From a virus, in the IMG/VR virus record IMGVR_UViG_3300034272_001526, positions 1-42,277 of that record: DNA of 42,277 nucleotides, one strand, 5' to 3'. Each line of letters begins with the position of its first letter. Positions within the stretch are counted from its first letter, which is position 1. The notes beneath the pieces were generated by a model. The model was given only the letters and a program-made list of their open reading frames with translations. It was not told the DNA's origin and did not search any database. A program made the translations under genes and the position numbers. Shown here one piece after another: positions 27,481-37,097 of the stretch.

Positions 27481-28046
27481 TGCCGTCGGCCATCGTCTCG
27501 ACGGTGGGCGGCTCGGCCAGCAACAGTTACCTGTCGCTGGCCGAACTGCTCGTCCTCTTGGACGATGGCCCCAACGCGGGGCTGGTCAGCAGCACCACAA
27601 CGGCTGACCAGACCCGTGCGCTGTTGCAGGCGACGGCCCGACTCGACTTGGAGTCGTGGACCGGCGTGCGGGTCAACCAGACGCAGAAGCTGGCATGGCC
27701 GCGCAACTACGCAGTCGATCCCGACAAGACGAACACGAACGTCGGGTCTACTTACGCACGGCCATACGATATGGTCGTGTACTTGAATGCCAGCACGATC
27801 CCCGACCGCATCCGCAGCGCGTGTGCCGAGCTTGCGGTGGTGATCTTGCAGGCGGGCAGTGGCGTCGATCCGTTCGCAAACGATCCGTCACGCGACATCT
27901 TGATTGAGCGCATCGGTTCGCTGATGACGCAGTACCGCAACGAGTCCCCGCAGCGAGAAGACGCGTTGAGCAAGTGGCCTCGCGTGTGGCGCGCCATCGA
28001 ACCGCTGCTGGAGTCTTCGCAAGCCAATAAGGTCGAGCGCAAGTGA
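27480..28046 (+). CDS. Head-tail connector / DnaT-like protein
   Basis: GTG 27480 shares a base with the previous stop. The 188-residue product matches a family often labelled DnaT-like in phages: ASNSYLSLAELLVLLDD (12-28), a LLQATARLDLESWTGVRVNQ helix, the conserved QKLAWPRNYAVDPDK, IPDRIRSACAELAVVILQAG and a helical end. In the late gene order this slot belongs to the head-tail adaptor that sits below the portal. The DnaT label is historical; a structural role is the better inference. Confidence 0.75.
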   Translation: MPSAIVSTVGGSASNSYLSLAELLVLLDDGPNAGLVSSTTTADQTRALLQATARLDLESWTGVRVNQTQKLAWPRNYAVDPDKTNTNVGSTYARPYDMVVYLNASTIPDRIRSACAELAVVILQAGSGVDPFANDPSRDILIERIGSLMTQYRNESPQREDALSKWPRVWRAIEPLLESSQANKVERK

Positions 28047-28405
28047 ACGTCCGGTCGATCAACGCGATGCTGAAGCGCAACGATTCCGCCATCGTCGCGG
28101 TGCGCCCCGGCGCGCAGTGGCTAGATTCGGACTCGGGCGAAGTATCGCAGTTGCCCAACGCGGAAGTGCGTGTCGCGGGCGTGGTGCTGACGGCTGATCC
28201 GCCGGACGATATTTCGTCTGCGCAAGGGCTGTCGAAGCGCCGCGCTATCGTGTACCTCGCCGCCATCGACAGCACGGGCGCGGCCTTTGTGCCGACGCTC
28301 GGGATGCAGATCACGACGCTGGGCCAGACGTGGACGCTCAACGCGATCACGCCGCTGACGCAGCGTGGCGTGCCGCTCGTGTACGACGCGCGGGCGGTCG
28401 CATGA
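28043..28405 (+). CDS. Probable head-tail stopper (120 aa)
   Basis: GTGA overlap with the connector gene. The product is a beta-barrel by pattern: DSAIVAVRPGAQWLDSD, AEVRVAGVVLTADPPDD, AIVYLAAIDSTGAAFVPT and MQITTLGQTWTLNAI. Small barrel proteins in this slot seal the connector after packaging. It is assigned by order and fold only. Confidence 0.6.
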   Translation: MNVRSINAMLKRNDSAIVAVRPGAQWLDSDSGEVSQLPNAEVRVAGVVLTADPPDDISSAQGLSKRRAIVYLAAIDSTGAAFVPTLGMQITTLGQTWTLNAITPLTQRGVPLVYDARAVA

Positions 28406-28818
28406 GCTTCGGTGGCGACCTGAAGAAGTTCTCGTCATTGGTTGAGGCGCGTCAGACGGATGTGCTCCGCATGGCCGCGAACGAGGTCTACAACAGCGTG
28501 TCGGTTGGCAGCGACATCGTCGGCAGCGGAAAAGGCACGCCCGTGGACATTGGCAATGCGCAAAACTCGTGGCGTGTGGAAGACGGCGACGCGCCTGCGA
28601 CTGGCCGTTTGGAAAAGAACCACGGCCCTGAGATCGGCCTTGCGGCGCGCGCGAGCCTCGCATCCATGCGCCTCGGCGACATCAAGTCGATCATCGGCGG
28701 CGCGATCTACATCGCAAGGCTAGAAGACGGCCACAGCAAGCAGAACCAAGGATGGGTGGCCCTCACGCGTGCCGCGTGGCCGCGCATCGTGCAGCACTTC
28801 GTCGCGAGCGTCAAGTGA
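28402..28818 (+). CDS. Head-tail joining protein, HK97 gp10-like
   Basis: ATGA overlap with the gene before. The 138-residue product has a front helix (GDLKKFSSLVEARQTDVLRM), conserved VDIGNAQNSWRV near residue 47 and YIARLEDGHSKQNQ near 112, then an aromatic helix. The pattern of a helix, an N/SWR turn and YxxxLExGxSxQxPxG is the hallmark of HK97 gp10-type tail-completion proteins. It probably sits at the head-tail interface. Confidence 0.75.
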   Translation: MSFGGDLKKFSSLVEARQTDVLRMAANEVYNSVSVGSDIVGSGKGTPVDIGNAQNSWRVEDGDAPATGRLEKNHGPEIGLAARASLASMRLGDIKSIIGGAIYIARLEDGHSKQNQGWVALTRAAWPRIVQHFVASVK

Positions 28819-29237
28819 GCATCACGACTACCCGCCGCGTGCTGCGTCGCCTGTTCGATGAGGCGTGCGATGCCGCTGAGATCCTCAAGCAACATCGCCA
28901 ATATCAGTCGCTGCGCTATAACGCGCCGGACCCACTGGTGCTCTGGGCGCGCGAATTGCTGACCCCCGGCGCAAACCAGAGTTCGGGTGGCGGCACGACG
29001 CTTGGCTTTGGCACGTATCGGATTGATCTCTTCGCGCCGACCGGCGCTGGCACGCGGCTCATCGATGATGCCGCACAACTCGTGCGCGCGGCATTTGCGC
29101 CAGGCGCAAAGGGCACGACGGACGGCCTCTGGCTTGCCATCGACTCCGCGTCGGTGCAGGCGCTGTACCAAGACGACCGCACGATCACGCAGGCCATCGC
29201 GGTCGTGTACCGCACTCATACCTTTTCAGGAGCCTGA
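28815..29237 (+). CDS. Tail terminator-like protein (140 aa)
   Basis: GTG 28815 overlaps the previous TGA. The product has a helical front (SITTTRRVLRRLFDEACDAA), strands with TLGFGTYRIDLFAPTGAG and a closing helix, then DGLWLAIDSASVQALYQDDR and AIAVVYRTHTF. Such proteins in this position end tail-tube growth and join the tail to the head. Inference from order and length. Confidence 0.65.
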   Translation: MSITTTRRVLRRLFDEACDAAEILKQHRQYQSLRYNAPDPLVLWARELLTPGANQSSGGGTTLGFGTYRIDLFAPTGAGTRLIDDAAQLVRAAFAPGAKGTTDGLWLAIDSASVQALYQDDRTITQAIAVVYRTHTFSGA

Positions 29238-29240
29238 CCG

Positions 29241-30425
29241 ATGGGCGTTAGCTATCAGATTCAGCCCGATGTGATCACGTCGTACCGTGTTGAGACGACC
29301 TACGGCACGCTCGCGACGAATGATGCCACCGCGCGTCGGTTCCGCACGAATGCGGGCGGCGGCATGGTGCTCACGAAGTCTCCGATCACGCCCAACGAAA
29401 TCCGCAGCGACTTGCAGATGGTGCGCCCGCGTCACGGGCCGAAGTCAGTTGCGGGATCGCTTTCGGGCGACCTGTCGCTGACCAGCTACGATCCGCTGCT
29501 GGAAGCGGCCTTCCGCGCAACGTACAGCGCACCGCTTGTGTCTGCGTCGTTGACATCAAGCTATGTGCAGTCAACCGGCATCTGGACGCGCGCCACCGGC
29601 AGCTTCGTCGGTGAAGGCTACAAGGTCGGCGATGTCGTCACGGTGACAGGTGGGGTAAACGCTGGAGTCCCCGTGATCCTTGTGGCGGTCGGCACGACCA
29701 CCGCGACAATCGGCAACCGGACAGCATGGGCCGACCAGACCTCGGTGGCCGGTGTCGTTGCCACGCGCCCCAAGAAGTTGGTGGCTGGCAGCACGCCTGT
29801 GCTGCGCGGCTTCAGCATCGAGCACTGGGAGTCTGGCGCAACAAACTCGGAGCGGTTTACCGGCTGCCGCGTGTCGTCGTTGGCGTTCAACCAGCCGCCG
29901 GAAGGCACTGTCTCAGTGGACTTCGGGTTCATGGGTCTTGACCGCGTACTAGGGACCGGCCGCTACTTCACCAGCGCGACGGAGTCCACAACCGCGCCGA
30001 TGGCGTCGGTCGATGCCATCGTGTGCTACAACAACGCGCAGGTGCTCACTCTGCAGAACATGTCGCTGTCGCTTGACTTGCAGACGGCGGCTCCGTTTGT
30101 GATCGGTGCAACGACTGCGCCGAACGTGTTCGATGGCGTGCAACAGGTGGCGGCGAAGCTGACGTTCATGAAGACCGCGCAGGCGAACGTCACCGCGTTC
30201 CAGAACGAGTCGGGCCCGTTCTCCATGCAGGTGATGTATCGCGAGCCTGGCACCAACGGGTTCATCGCGCTGAACATCCCGGCGTTTACGCTGGGCAGCG
30301 CCACCCCGCCTGAACGCATCGGCACCTCGGGTCCGCAGTTGGAAGAGATCGACCTGCTCATCGGCGTGGCGTCTGGCTCTGATCGCGACGCCGCGATGAT
30401 CACGCTCTGCACGAGTGCGGCATGA
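29241..30425 (+). CDS. Major tail (tube) protein
   Basis: The 394-residue product begins MGVSYQIQPDVITSYRVETT and is beta-rich, with RSDLQMVRPRHGPKSVAGSL and then LSGDLSLTSYDPLLEAAFRA, and a middle domain (about 115-170) with FVGEGYKVGDVVTVTGGVNA of Ig-like or carbohydrate-type fold. The front matches siphovirus tail tube proteins of the type with an NEIRxDxQ and a GxLxxxLS pattern; the C-terminal half has ERFTGCRVSSLAFNQPPEGT. It should stack in rings around the tape measure. Confidence 0.85.
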   Translation: MGVSYQIQPDVITSYRVETTYGTLATNDATARRFRTNAGGGMVLTKSPITPNEIRSDLQMVRPRHGPKSVAGSLSGDLSLTSYDPLLEAAFRATYSAPLVSASLTSSYVQSTGIWTRATGSFVGEGYKVGDVVTVTGGVNAGVPVILVAVGTTTATIGNRTAWADQTSVAGVVATRPKKLVAGSTPVLRGFSIEHWESGATNSERFTGCRVSSLAFNQPPEGTVSVDFGFMGLDRVLGTGRYFTSATESTTAPMASVDAIVCYNNAQVLTLQNMSLSLDLQTAAPFVIGATTAPNVFDGVQQVAAKLTFMKTAQANVTAFQNESGPFSMQVMYREPGTNGFIALNIPAFTLGSATPPERIGTSGPQLEEIDLLIGVASGSDRDAAMITLCTSAA

Positions 30426-30901
30426 TCTCGGTCCCGTTTGCATTGGGCACAAACGTCACGTCAGACCTCCCGCTTTCGGATGAAGAGCGGGGGATGCGGC
30501 TTACGCATGAAGACGGGTCGGTCGTCACGCTCACGCTGCGCTGGCCGGATCATCCGGCCGTCGCACCGGCACGTCTGCGCATGTTCGCCGCGCAGACGGT
30601 GCTCGAGCGCGACGCGATGCAGCCAGACGGCTCGCAGCGCGAGGATGTTGAGCCAGAGCGGCTGGTGGAACTTGCGCTGCCGCGTGATGCGGCTCTGCGC
30701 GAGTACGCCGCTGCGCTGGTGGTCGGCTGGTCCGTGGCGGATCCCTGCACGCCGGACGCGGTGCTGGCGCTCTTTACCCGCGCGCCGTTTGTGCTGACGC
30801 TGGTGCTCAAGGCCGCGAATGAGGGTGACCGTTTTTTGGCACCGTCGCTGCGGCTCTCCGCGCCAGAGTCGCAGCCGGTGTCCGAGCCAGCCAGCGCATG
30901 A
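30422..30901 (+). CDS. Tail assembly chaperone 1 (159 aa)
   Basis: ATGA overlap with the tail tube gene. The product starts with a short strand part (MISVPFALGTNVTSDLPL), then helices with PARLRMFAAQTVLERDAMQP and RDAALREYAAALVVGWSVAD. The position between tail tube and tape measure is that of the first tail chaperone. Here the second chaperone is a separate coupled gene and no slippery sequence is needed. Confidence 0.7.
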   Translation: MISVPFALGTNVTSDLPLSDEERGMRLTHEDGSVVTLTLRWPDHPAVAPARLRMFAAQTVLERDAMQPDGSQREDVEPERLVELALPRDAALREYAAALVVGWSVADPCTPDAVLALFTRAPFVLTLVLKAANEGDRFLAPSLRLSAPESQPVSEPASA

Positions 30902-31212
30902 AGGATGGCCGCACGGCCGGTGAGCACGTTCGCAGCTACGCGAAACGTGATCCGGTCGGCGGCGCAGCCGCACTGCGCGACGTGACGCCTGGTCCGATTC
31001 CAGCGTGCGCCGTGCTGGCGGTCGAAGCGTTTGAGATGTTGTCCGCCACGCGGGGCGGCGGGATGAGTGGGCCGAAGCCGATCACGCTGTCGGATGTGCA
31101 GAGCTATACCGTGATGCTACAGCAGCCGCTGTCGCCACGCGAGGTGCGCTGGGTGCTCGAGCAGGACGCGGCGTACCTCTCAACGGTTGCGGAGACGATG
31201 GCGAATGTCTGA
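30898..31212 (+). CDS. Tail assembly chaperone 2 (104 aa)
   Basis: ATGA overlap with the first chaperone. The product has GRTAGEHVRSYAKRDPVGGA and, at about 60-95, the diagnostic ITLSDVQSYTVMLQQPLSPR and VRWVLEQDAAYLSTVAE, the pattern of small chaperones that keep the tape measure soluble. It ends inside the tape-measure gene (ATGTCTGA overlap). Confidence 0.7.
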   Translation: MKDGRTAGEHVRSYAKRDPVGGAAALRDVTPGPIPACAVLAVEAFEMLSATRGGGMSGPKPITLSDVQSYTVMLQQPLSPREVRWVLEQDAAYLSTVAETMANV

Positions 31213-33712
31213 CGAGATCGCACGGCTCAAGATTGTCATCGACGGCAGCCAAGCCGGTGCCGCGTCATCGGCGCTGACGACGCTGACGGCGAGCGGGATC
31301 TCGACGGAGAAAACGCTGGCGGCGCTGCTGGCGACGGCACAGGAAAGCGCAACTGCCCAGCGCGGCATGGCGGCAGCGGTGCGGGCCAACGATTCGTCGC
31401 TGCAAGCGATGGCGTCGGCCACGACAACGGCTGCAGCAGATCAGCGAGGGCTGCTGCAGGCGCTGCTCGCGACCGCGCAAGGCGAGGCCGCAGCGGCTAA
31501 GGCGGCGCGTGATCTGGAAGCGACGCTGCGGGCAGGGCGGGTGGCCGCAGCAGCGGCAGCGGCGGAGAAGCGGAAACTCACGCAAGCGGCTCGTGAGGCG
31601 GAAAGGGCCGAAAAGGCGCAAGCGGATGCCGCCGCCGCCGCCGCGCGCACGGTCGCCAAGGAGGCGCGTGACGCGGCGAAGGCGCTCAAAGCCGCGCAGA
31701 GTGCCGCAGGCGACACGAGTGGGTTCGACAGGTTGATCAGCAAGGGCATTGCGCTGGTGGGAGTGTACCAAACGCTTCGCACCGCTGCGAGGTTTATTGG
31801 CGAATCAGCCGAAGTTTACAACCGCGCGGGGCAGCGCCTCGCGCTGTACACGACGAGCGCGGCGCAGTCGGCGGCGGTGCAGAAGGACTTGCTGAACGCC
31901 GCAAACGCGACCGGCACGTCGTTTGCGGCGAACATTGAGTTGTACTCGCGGCTGGCTTCGGTGTCGAAGCAACTTGGCGCAAGCCAACAAACGATGGCGG
32001 TAGCGACGAAGGCTGTCTCGGCGGCGCTCGCGATCAGCGGCGCGACGGCATCGGAAGCCGCATCCGCGAGCACTCAGCTATCACAGGCGCTCGCGTCTGG
32101 GCGGCTCCAAGGTGACGAGCTCCGTGCGCTGACCGAAAACGCGCCACGCCTCACGAAGGCGATTGCGGATGGCCTCGGCGTCAGCACGGACGCGCTCCGG
32201 AAGCTTGGCGCAGAGGGCGAACTCACGTCAAAGAAAGTGTTCGCTGCGCTGCTGTCGCAGACGCAGACGCTGGCGTTGGAGATGGAGAAGCTGCCGAAGA
32301 CGGTGTCGCAGGGGTGGACGATCTTCACCAACTCCGCAGGGGCGGCGGTCGCGGCGCTTGACAAGCAGATCGGCGCGTCACGGTGGCTGGTGAAGTTTTT
32401 GATGCAGGCAGGGGACGTTGTGCTAGGCTTGACGGACCCTGAAGCGTTGATCCAAGAGCGGTCGCGCAGAAAGGCGATGCCGAAGACGGCAACTCAGGCG
32501 GCAGAGCAGATCAACGAAGCCTCGACGGCGCTGGCACAGATCTCTGCGCGTCAGACGGAGAATACCATCGCACTTGCTAAGGCTCGGCAAGACTACCTGA
32601 ACAACGTGCGCGGCTCCACAATCGAACTACGCCGCCTAAAGGAAGAACAGGAAGACCTTGCCAAGTTTTCCGCAGGTTGGCGTGGCACCCGTCAGGCTGG
32701 CTTCGACTTCTTCGCGGCTGGCGGCGGCATCAACCCTGCTTTTGCTGGCAAGGACGCGCCGAAGCCAGCCACGGCATCTGAGACTCGTCGGCAAGCCGCA
32801 GAGGCGCAGGCAGCGGCCAAGGCGGCCGCGCGCGAGGACATCGCGGACCAGCAGGAACGTCTCGACATGTTGAAGGACTATCGCGAGCTCCTTAACAACA
32901 TTCATGATGACGCGACCAAGCGTGGCAAGCGCCCCGGAGAAATGCCTGGCATCAGCGTAGACCTCCCCGACATGGACGAGGTGAAGCGGCTGCAGTCGCA
33001 GGCGGATTCACTGACTGCGCTGGCGAAAGCGGAGACGCGCGCCGAAGCCACGGCACAAGCTCTCGCGAACGGGCTGCAGCGCAGCATTGCGGACGGCATC
33101 ACGAACGGGTTTCTTGATGGCGCAAAAAGCTTTGCCGCGTTCGGCGAAAACCTGAAGCGGACGATTATCAGCGCGATCAGTGAGTCTATCGCCAACGACC
33201 TCGTCGTCAGCATAATGGGCGGCCGAGAAGGTGGTGGGTTGCGCGGGCTCATGAGTGGCCTTGGCGGGCTCTTCGGGAAGAAGGGTGCGGCGGCAGGAGC
33301 GGCACAGGCTGGCGCGGCTTCGACAGCGGCAACGACCGGCGGCGTCGCCTCGTTTGGCGGCATTGGCTTAGGTCTCGCAGGGCTGGGCATTTTTGCTGGG
33401 TCGCAGATCCTCAACTTGTTCAAGCCCGACAAGAATCAGGGCTATGGCACGTTCATGCCGGGGCAGTCGATCACGCCGCAAGCGGAGGTCGCACGCGCAG
33501 GCACGTACAACGCGCCCAGTGGCTTCAATGCGGGCGCATACCGCTTTGAGGCCGGTCGGCCTAGCAATACCAATGTGACGGGGAACACGATTGTCGTGAC
33601 GCTGCCGGAAGGCACGCCTCGAGAGCAGGCGGAAGCAATGCTGCGCGAGTTTGAACGGCTCGCGCGGGCGCAGGGCCTGCCTGCTGGCACTTTGCCCACG
33701 AGCCAAGGATGA
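31205..33712 (+). CDS. Tape measure protein
   Basis: ATG 31205 (MSDEIARLKIVIDGSQAGAA) is preferred to the TTG at 31187. The 835-residue protein has a long Ala-rich coiled coil (about 40-165), a tape-measure N-terminal domain (about 180-380; IELYSRLASVSKQLGASQQT, LSQALASGRLQGDELRALTE, RLTKAIADGLGVSTDALRKL), more helices and a hydrophobic Gly-rich end (about 700-740, GGIGLGLAGLGIFAGSQI). It sets tail length and is ejected during infection. The length suits a tail of roughly 120-130 nm by the usual residue rule. No lytic domain is visible. Confidence 0.9.
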   Translation: MSDEIARLKIVIDGSQAGAASSALTTLTASGISTEKTLAALLATAQESATAQRGMAAAVRANDSSLQAMASATTTAAADQRGLLQALLATAQGEAAAAKAARDLEATLRAGRVAAAAAAAEKRKLTQAAREAERAEKAQADAAAAAARTVAKEARDAAKALKAAQSAAGDTSGFDRLISKGIALVGVYQTLRTAARFIGESAEVYNRAGQRLALYTTSAAQSAAVQKDLLNAANATGTSFAANIELYSRLASVSKQLGASQQTMAVATKAVSAALAISGATASEAASASTQLSQALASGRLQGDELRALTENAPRLTKAIADGLGVSTDALRKLGAEGELTSKKVFAALLSQTQTLALEMEKLPKTVSQGWTIFTNSAGAAVAALDKQIGASRWLVKFLMQAGDVVLGLTDPEALIQERSRRKAMPKTATQAAEQINEASTALAQISARQTENTIALAKARQDYLNNVRGSTIELRRLKEEQEDLAKFSAGWRGTRQAGFDFFAAGGGINPAFAGKDAPKPATASETRRQAAEAQAAAKAAAREDIADQQERLDMLKDYRELLNNIHDDATKRGKRPGEMPGISVDLPDMDEVKRLQSQADSLTALAKAETRAEATAQALANGLQRSIADGITNGFLDGAKSFAAFGENLKRTIISAISESIANDLVVSIMGGREGGGLRGLMSGLGGLFGKKGAAAGAAQAGAASTAATTGGVASFGGIGLGLAGLGIFAGSQILNLFKPDKNQGYGTFMPGQSITPQAEVARAGTYNAPSGFNAGAYRFEAGRPSNTNVTGNTIVVTLPEGTPREQAEAMLREFERLARAQGLPAGTLPTSQG

Positions 33713-34026
33713 TCACTGTCGCGGGTGTCTCTTATGCGATGCAAGCGCCTTTCCGCGAAACGATTGAGCGGATCGGCGAGCAGGACCGCGCGTTTGACGG
33801 CGGACTGTATTCACAGGTCCGCGTTGAGAAGCGGCGCTGGTCTGGCAGCACGTCGTTCCTGACGAACGCACAACTCGCCACACTCAAGTCGAACACCGCG
33901 CTGGATGCGGTTGTCACGGTCGTAGATACCATTCGCAGCATTACGATCAGCGCAATGGTGCGCGTCGAGCCAGAGCTTGGCATTGGCGCGCTCTGGACAG
34001 CGGCGCTCGACATCCGAGAAGTCTGA
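33709..34026 (+). CDS. Minor tail protein (105 aa)
   Basis: ATGA overlap with the tape measure. The product is beta-rich with SYAMQAPFRETIERIGEQDR, YSQVRVEKRRWSGSTSFLTN and ITISAMVRVEPELGIGALWT. Position directly after the tape measure suggests a distal tail protein that links tube and tip. No family match is certain. Confidence 0.65.
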   Translation: MITVAGVSYAMQAPFRETIERIGEQDRAFDGGLYSQVRVEKRRWSGSTSFLTNAQLATLKSNTALDAVVTVVDTIRSITISAMVRVEPELGIGALWTAALDIREV

Positions 34027-36542
34027 TGGCGCGCACACTCAGCGGTGGCGAACGCACAACCCTCGCGGGGCAGCGCGTCGCGCATTTCCTGCGCGTGCAG
34101 GTCGCAAACCATGTCGGCACGCTGGTTGATCTGCGGACAGTCAACAGCGCCGACTACCAACTCAATGCCACCATCGTCAGCGCGGTTGACACGCCTGCGG
34201 ACACGGCGACAGTCGTTGTGCGCGCAGGCCGCAGCACAGGCAGTATTGCGCCGCTGATGGTCACCGGCACGATCAGCAGTGCAGGGAGGCTGCTCGACGT
34301 GGGGCGTCGGATCGTCATCGACGTGGCGACGCTGGCAATCGGCAGCACGCCGTCAGGCGGAGATTGGAAGACGGTCTTTGATGGCACTATCGACACCGTG
34401 TCGCAGGGCGACGGGCAGCGCATCACGCTGTCTTGCCGCAATAAGATGCTGCCGATCCTCGACGCGTCGTTCACTGGGACGACCACGGTGCTCAGTGCAT
34501 CGGCGGAGAGCATGATCGCGTCACTGCTGTCGTTGGGAATGTCTAGCCCCCCGACAGTGGTCACGCCTTCATCGCCTGGCTGGTCGCCAGCCGCGATCAA
34601 AGTCCCGCGCGGGGATTCAATTTGGCAACTAATCTCGCAGATTGCCGATCAGATTGGCTGGCTGATCCGATACCGATGGAACGGCAACACGCCAGAGCTC
34701 CGATTCTACGCGCCCAACCGCTCCCTCGCGTCCGCTGACTGGACGCTGGCCGCGTCTGAAGTTGCGGCAGTGCGTGAGGCGGCGCTTGACCTTGCTTCAG
34801 TGCGGAACGACGTGCAGGTCGGCTATCGCACGTCGCCAACCGGCACGCTGCTGATTGCGTCGGCATCTGACTCCGCGAGCGTCACGGCCTACGGTACGCG
34901 CCGGTTGATCATTGATGAAGAATCTTCATCGCAGATCGATACGCTTGCCGAAGCGCAGGTGATGGCTGACGCGATCTTGAGCGACCTCAAGGTGCCGCCG
35001 TACTCGCACACGCTGACGCACCGCCACGCGTTTTGGGCGGTCGAAGTCGGTGATATCGTCGATGTCGCGGCGAACGGCGTCACGCACGACGCGACGCAGC
35101 GGCTGGCCGTGGTCGGCACGGAGCTGGCACTGAGCAGCGGCGGCGGATCCATGACGCTGCGGCTGCGCGGCGCACCCGCGTCGCGCACGTCGTCGTGGCT
35201 GACGCTGGGCGGGGCAGGCGACCCGCTGCCGCCCGCGCTCGTGGCGCGCGTGCTCACGCAGGGCGACGGGACGCGCACGCGAGTGCAGGTGGACACGGTG
35301 CCAGCGGGCGGCACCGTGCAACTGCTGTCGTCTACGGCGACCCGGCTGGCTGGCCTCACGGCGGGGACATCTGGCAGCGCACCGCAGACGTGGGACTTCG
35401 AGCGGCCAGCATTCGGGGCGGGGCAGCGCAGCGCCGAGTTTCGCGGCGAGGTGGCTGGGCTGTCGGATGACGATGCGGTGGTCATCGAGGAACAAGGCCG
35501 GGACACGGTCGCGATTCTGACACGCGCGCGAGTCATATCCATCGGCAGCACCACGTACACCATTCGGGTGAGCGCGAGCAATCCGATTGCCGACGCCGAT
35601 GGCACAATTACGATTATTAGTCTCGGCGGCATGACCTGCACGATGGGCGGGGCGGCTCGCGTTGAGTCGCCTGCGAGTGTGAGCACCGACACCGTCACGG
35701 TCAGCACGACTGACGGATATTATGGGGCTATCGGTGGTGCTGCTGCTGTGGCGTTCCGCGATTACGTCGTGACGCGGCCTGCCATCGGGGCGCAGCCTGC
35801 GCGGTTTGGCGTGCGCGTCACGGCCTCGGGGATGTCATGGGATGCCGACGCGGTCGATGTCGAGCCGCAACGGCAAGCAACGCCTGGGCGGATTGAACTT
35901 GTTGCGCCAGCACAATCAGGTGCCGATTACGAAGTGCGCTGGCGTCCGGCGCTAGCCGATAACGGGGCGTTCGGGTCGGTGTCTGAACTGTCAGCGCGAG
36001 CCATTCGCACGCCAGCAGGCGGTGGCGCGCCAACGTCAAGTACGTTGAGCGTGAATTACGACGTTCCAAATAATTGGTTCTGGGCGACACTGACTCGCGT
36101 TTCCCGTGACGGATACAGCGTCGTACTCGGAGTTCTGCCTCAAGGCGTGACTGCGCTGACGGAAATGACGTTTGCGATCCCGACCTACTACGCGCCCGGA
36201 ACGGGCGACGACACGCCTCGCATTCAATCAATCAGTGTGACCAACACTGGCACATCAAGCACGGCGGGTGACCTGCGCGTGGTGTTCGGCGGCATCAACC
36301 TGCCGTCCGGCGGCTCGTACCGGCTTTCTGTTGATAACTCGACGTTCGTGTCGGCAAACGTGTTCACTAGCGCATCGTCGCCGGTCACGATTTTGTCAGC
36401 GGAAGCCTACACCGACGGGGTCTCGCCGCCGTCTGGGAAGTCGTCCGACCGCGCGAGGGGGGTGCTTGAGATGCTAGACTCTGGCGGCGCGACGGTCGAT
36501 TCGCGCGCGATCCCTTACAACGAATTCTTCGGCATCATCTGA
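34026..36542 (+). CDS. Tail tip / baseplate hub protein (838 aa)
   Basis: The start shares the last base of the previous stop. The N-terminal part (about 1-350) resembles hub proteins: DLRTVNSADYQLNATIVSAV, DGQRITLSCRNKMLPILDAS, PRGDSIWQLISQIADQIGWL, IRYRWNGNTPELRFY and then VRNDVQVGYRTSPTG. The C-terminal part is made of beta-sandwich modules with fibronectin-like strands (GRIELVAPAQSGADYEVRWR) and ends in a Ser/Thr-rich domain. It should form the tail tip that carries the fibres. No peptidase motif is seen. Confidence 0.75.
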   Translation: MARTLSGGERTTLAGQRVAHFLRVQVANHVGTLVDLRTVNSADYQLNATIVSAVDTPADTATVVVRAGRSTGSIAPLMVTGTISSAGRLLDVGRRIVIDVATLAIGSTPSGGDWKTVFDGTIDTVSQGDGQRITLSCRNKMLPILDASFTGTTTVLSASAESMIASLLSLGMSSPPTVVTPSSPGWSPAAIKVPRGDSIWQLISQIADQIGWLIRYRWNGNTPELRFYAPNRSLASADWTLAASEVAAVREAALDLASVRNDVQVGYRTSPTGTLLIASASDSASVTAYGTRRLIIDEESSSQIDTLAEAQVMADAILSDLKVPPYSHTLTHRHAFWAVEVGDIVDVAANGVTHDATQRLAVVGTELALSSGGGSMTLRLRGAPASRTSSWLTLGGAGDPLPPALVARVLTQGDGTRTRVQVDTVPAGGTVQLLSSTATRLAGLTAGTSGSAPQTWDFERPAFGAGQRSAEFRGEVAGLSDDDAVVIEEQGRDTVAILTRARVISIGSTTYTIRVSASNPIADADGTITIISLGGMTCTMGGAARVESPASVSTDTVTVSTTDGYYGAIGGAAAVAFRDYVVTRPAIGAQPARFGVRVTASGMSWDADAVDVEPQRQATPGRIELVAPAQSGADYEVRWRPALADNGAFGSVSELSARAIRTPAGGGAPTSSTLSVNYDVPNNWFWATLTRVSRDGYSVVLGVLPQGVTALTEMTFAIPTYYAPGTGDDTPRIQSISVTNTGTSSTAGDLRVVFGGINLPSGGSYRLSVDNSTFVSANVFTSASSPVTILSAEAYTDGVSPPSGKSSDRARGVLEMLDSGGATVDSRAIPYNEFFGII

Positions 36543-36841
36543 TGATCCCTGACACCGTATTCGTGGCGACATCCGCTGCGCCTGCCTCGCGCGATTGGGC
36601 CGTGCAGCTCTTGGCCGGGATTGCCATAGCCCTCGCCTCGTGGGCGCTGAGTCGCAGCGTTGAGCACGGGCAGCGGCTGCAGAAGGTCGAGACGTTCACT
36701 GGCTCGGAGAACGGCGAAGGCCTGAGCGCAAAAATCGACAAGATCGAGGCGAGCGTCGAGCGCATTGCGGTCAACACGCAGACGGTCGCTCTCAGCGTCG
36801 CGCGGATGGAAGGGCGCGGCGAATCCCACCCGCACTCGTGA
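36542..36841 (+). CDS. Membrane-anchored coiled-coil protein (99 aa), lysis region
   Basis: TGATG joins it to the tail-tip gene. The product has one transmembrane helix (about 19-36, AVQLLAGIAIALASWALS) and then a heptad-rich soluble helix (KIDKIEASVERIAVNTQTVA). One-helix proteins of this layout lie before endolysins in many phages and are proposed holins or holin partners. Role inferred. Confidence 0.65.
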   Translation: MIPDTVFVATSAAPASRDWAVQLLAGIAIALASWALSRSVEHGQRLQKVETFTGSENGEGLSAKIDKIEASVERIAVNTQTVALSVARMEGRGESHPHS

Positions 36842-36848
36842 GGTTGCC

Positions 36849-37097
36849 ATGCAGATGAACCTGAAGCTGACCCTGAACGCCATCGACGCGGGCACCTACG
36901 ATTGGCAGCGCATCGGCGGCGTGGTGCTCGCGGCGTGCGGCATCATCGAAGGGCTGCACCATGTGCCTGATCGCTTGCCGCCGATGCTGGTCCCGATCAT
37001 CGCGACAGCAGAGCCGTGGACGTTCCTCGTCGGTTTTGTTGCGACGGCGGTGCTCGTCAAGGCGGGCAAGCCGGTGCTGGTGCGGGACGACGCGTGA
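36849..37097 (+). CDS. Putative holin (82 aa)
   Basis: ATG 36849 follows the previous stop by seven bases (GAGGTTGCC leader). The product has two hydrophobic segments, WQRIGGVVLAACGIIEGL (about 20-38) and PWTFLVGFVATAVLVKAG (about 58-75), with a polar loop that contains HHVPDRLPP. Two-segment small proteins next to an endolysin fit class II-type holins. It is coupled to the amidase by GTGA. Confidence 0.65.
   Translation: MQMNLKLTLNAIDAGTYDWQRIGGVVLAACGIIEGLHHVPDRLPPMLVPIIATAEPWTFLVGFVATAVLVKAGKPVLVRDDA

Noticed and set aside
30422-31212. Programmed frameshift between the tail chaperones
   Set aside because: The second chaperone has its own ATG in an ATGA overlap, and no slippery site is evident near the first gene's end.
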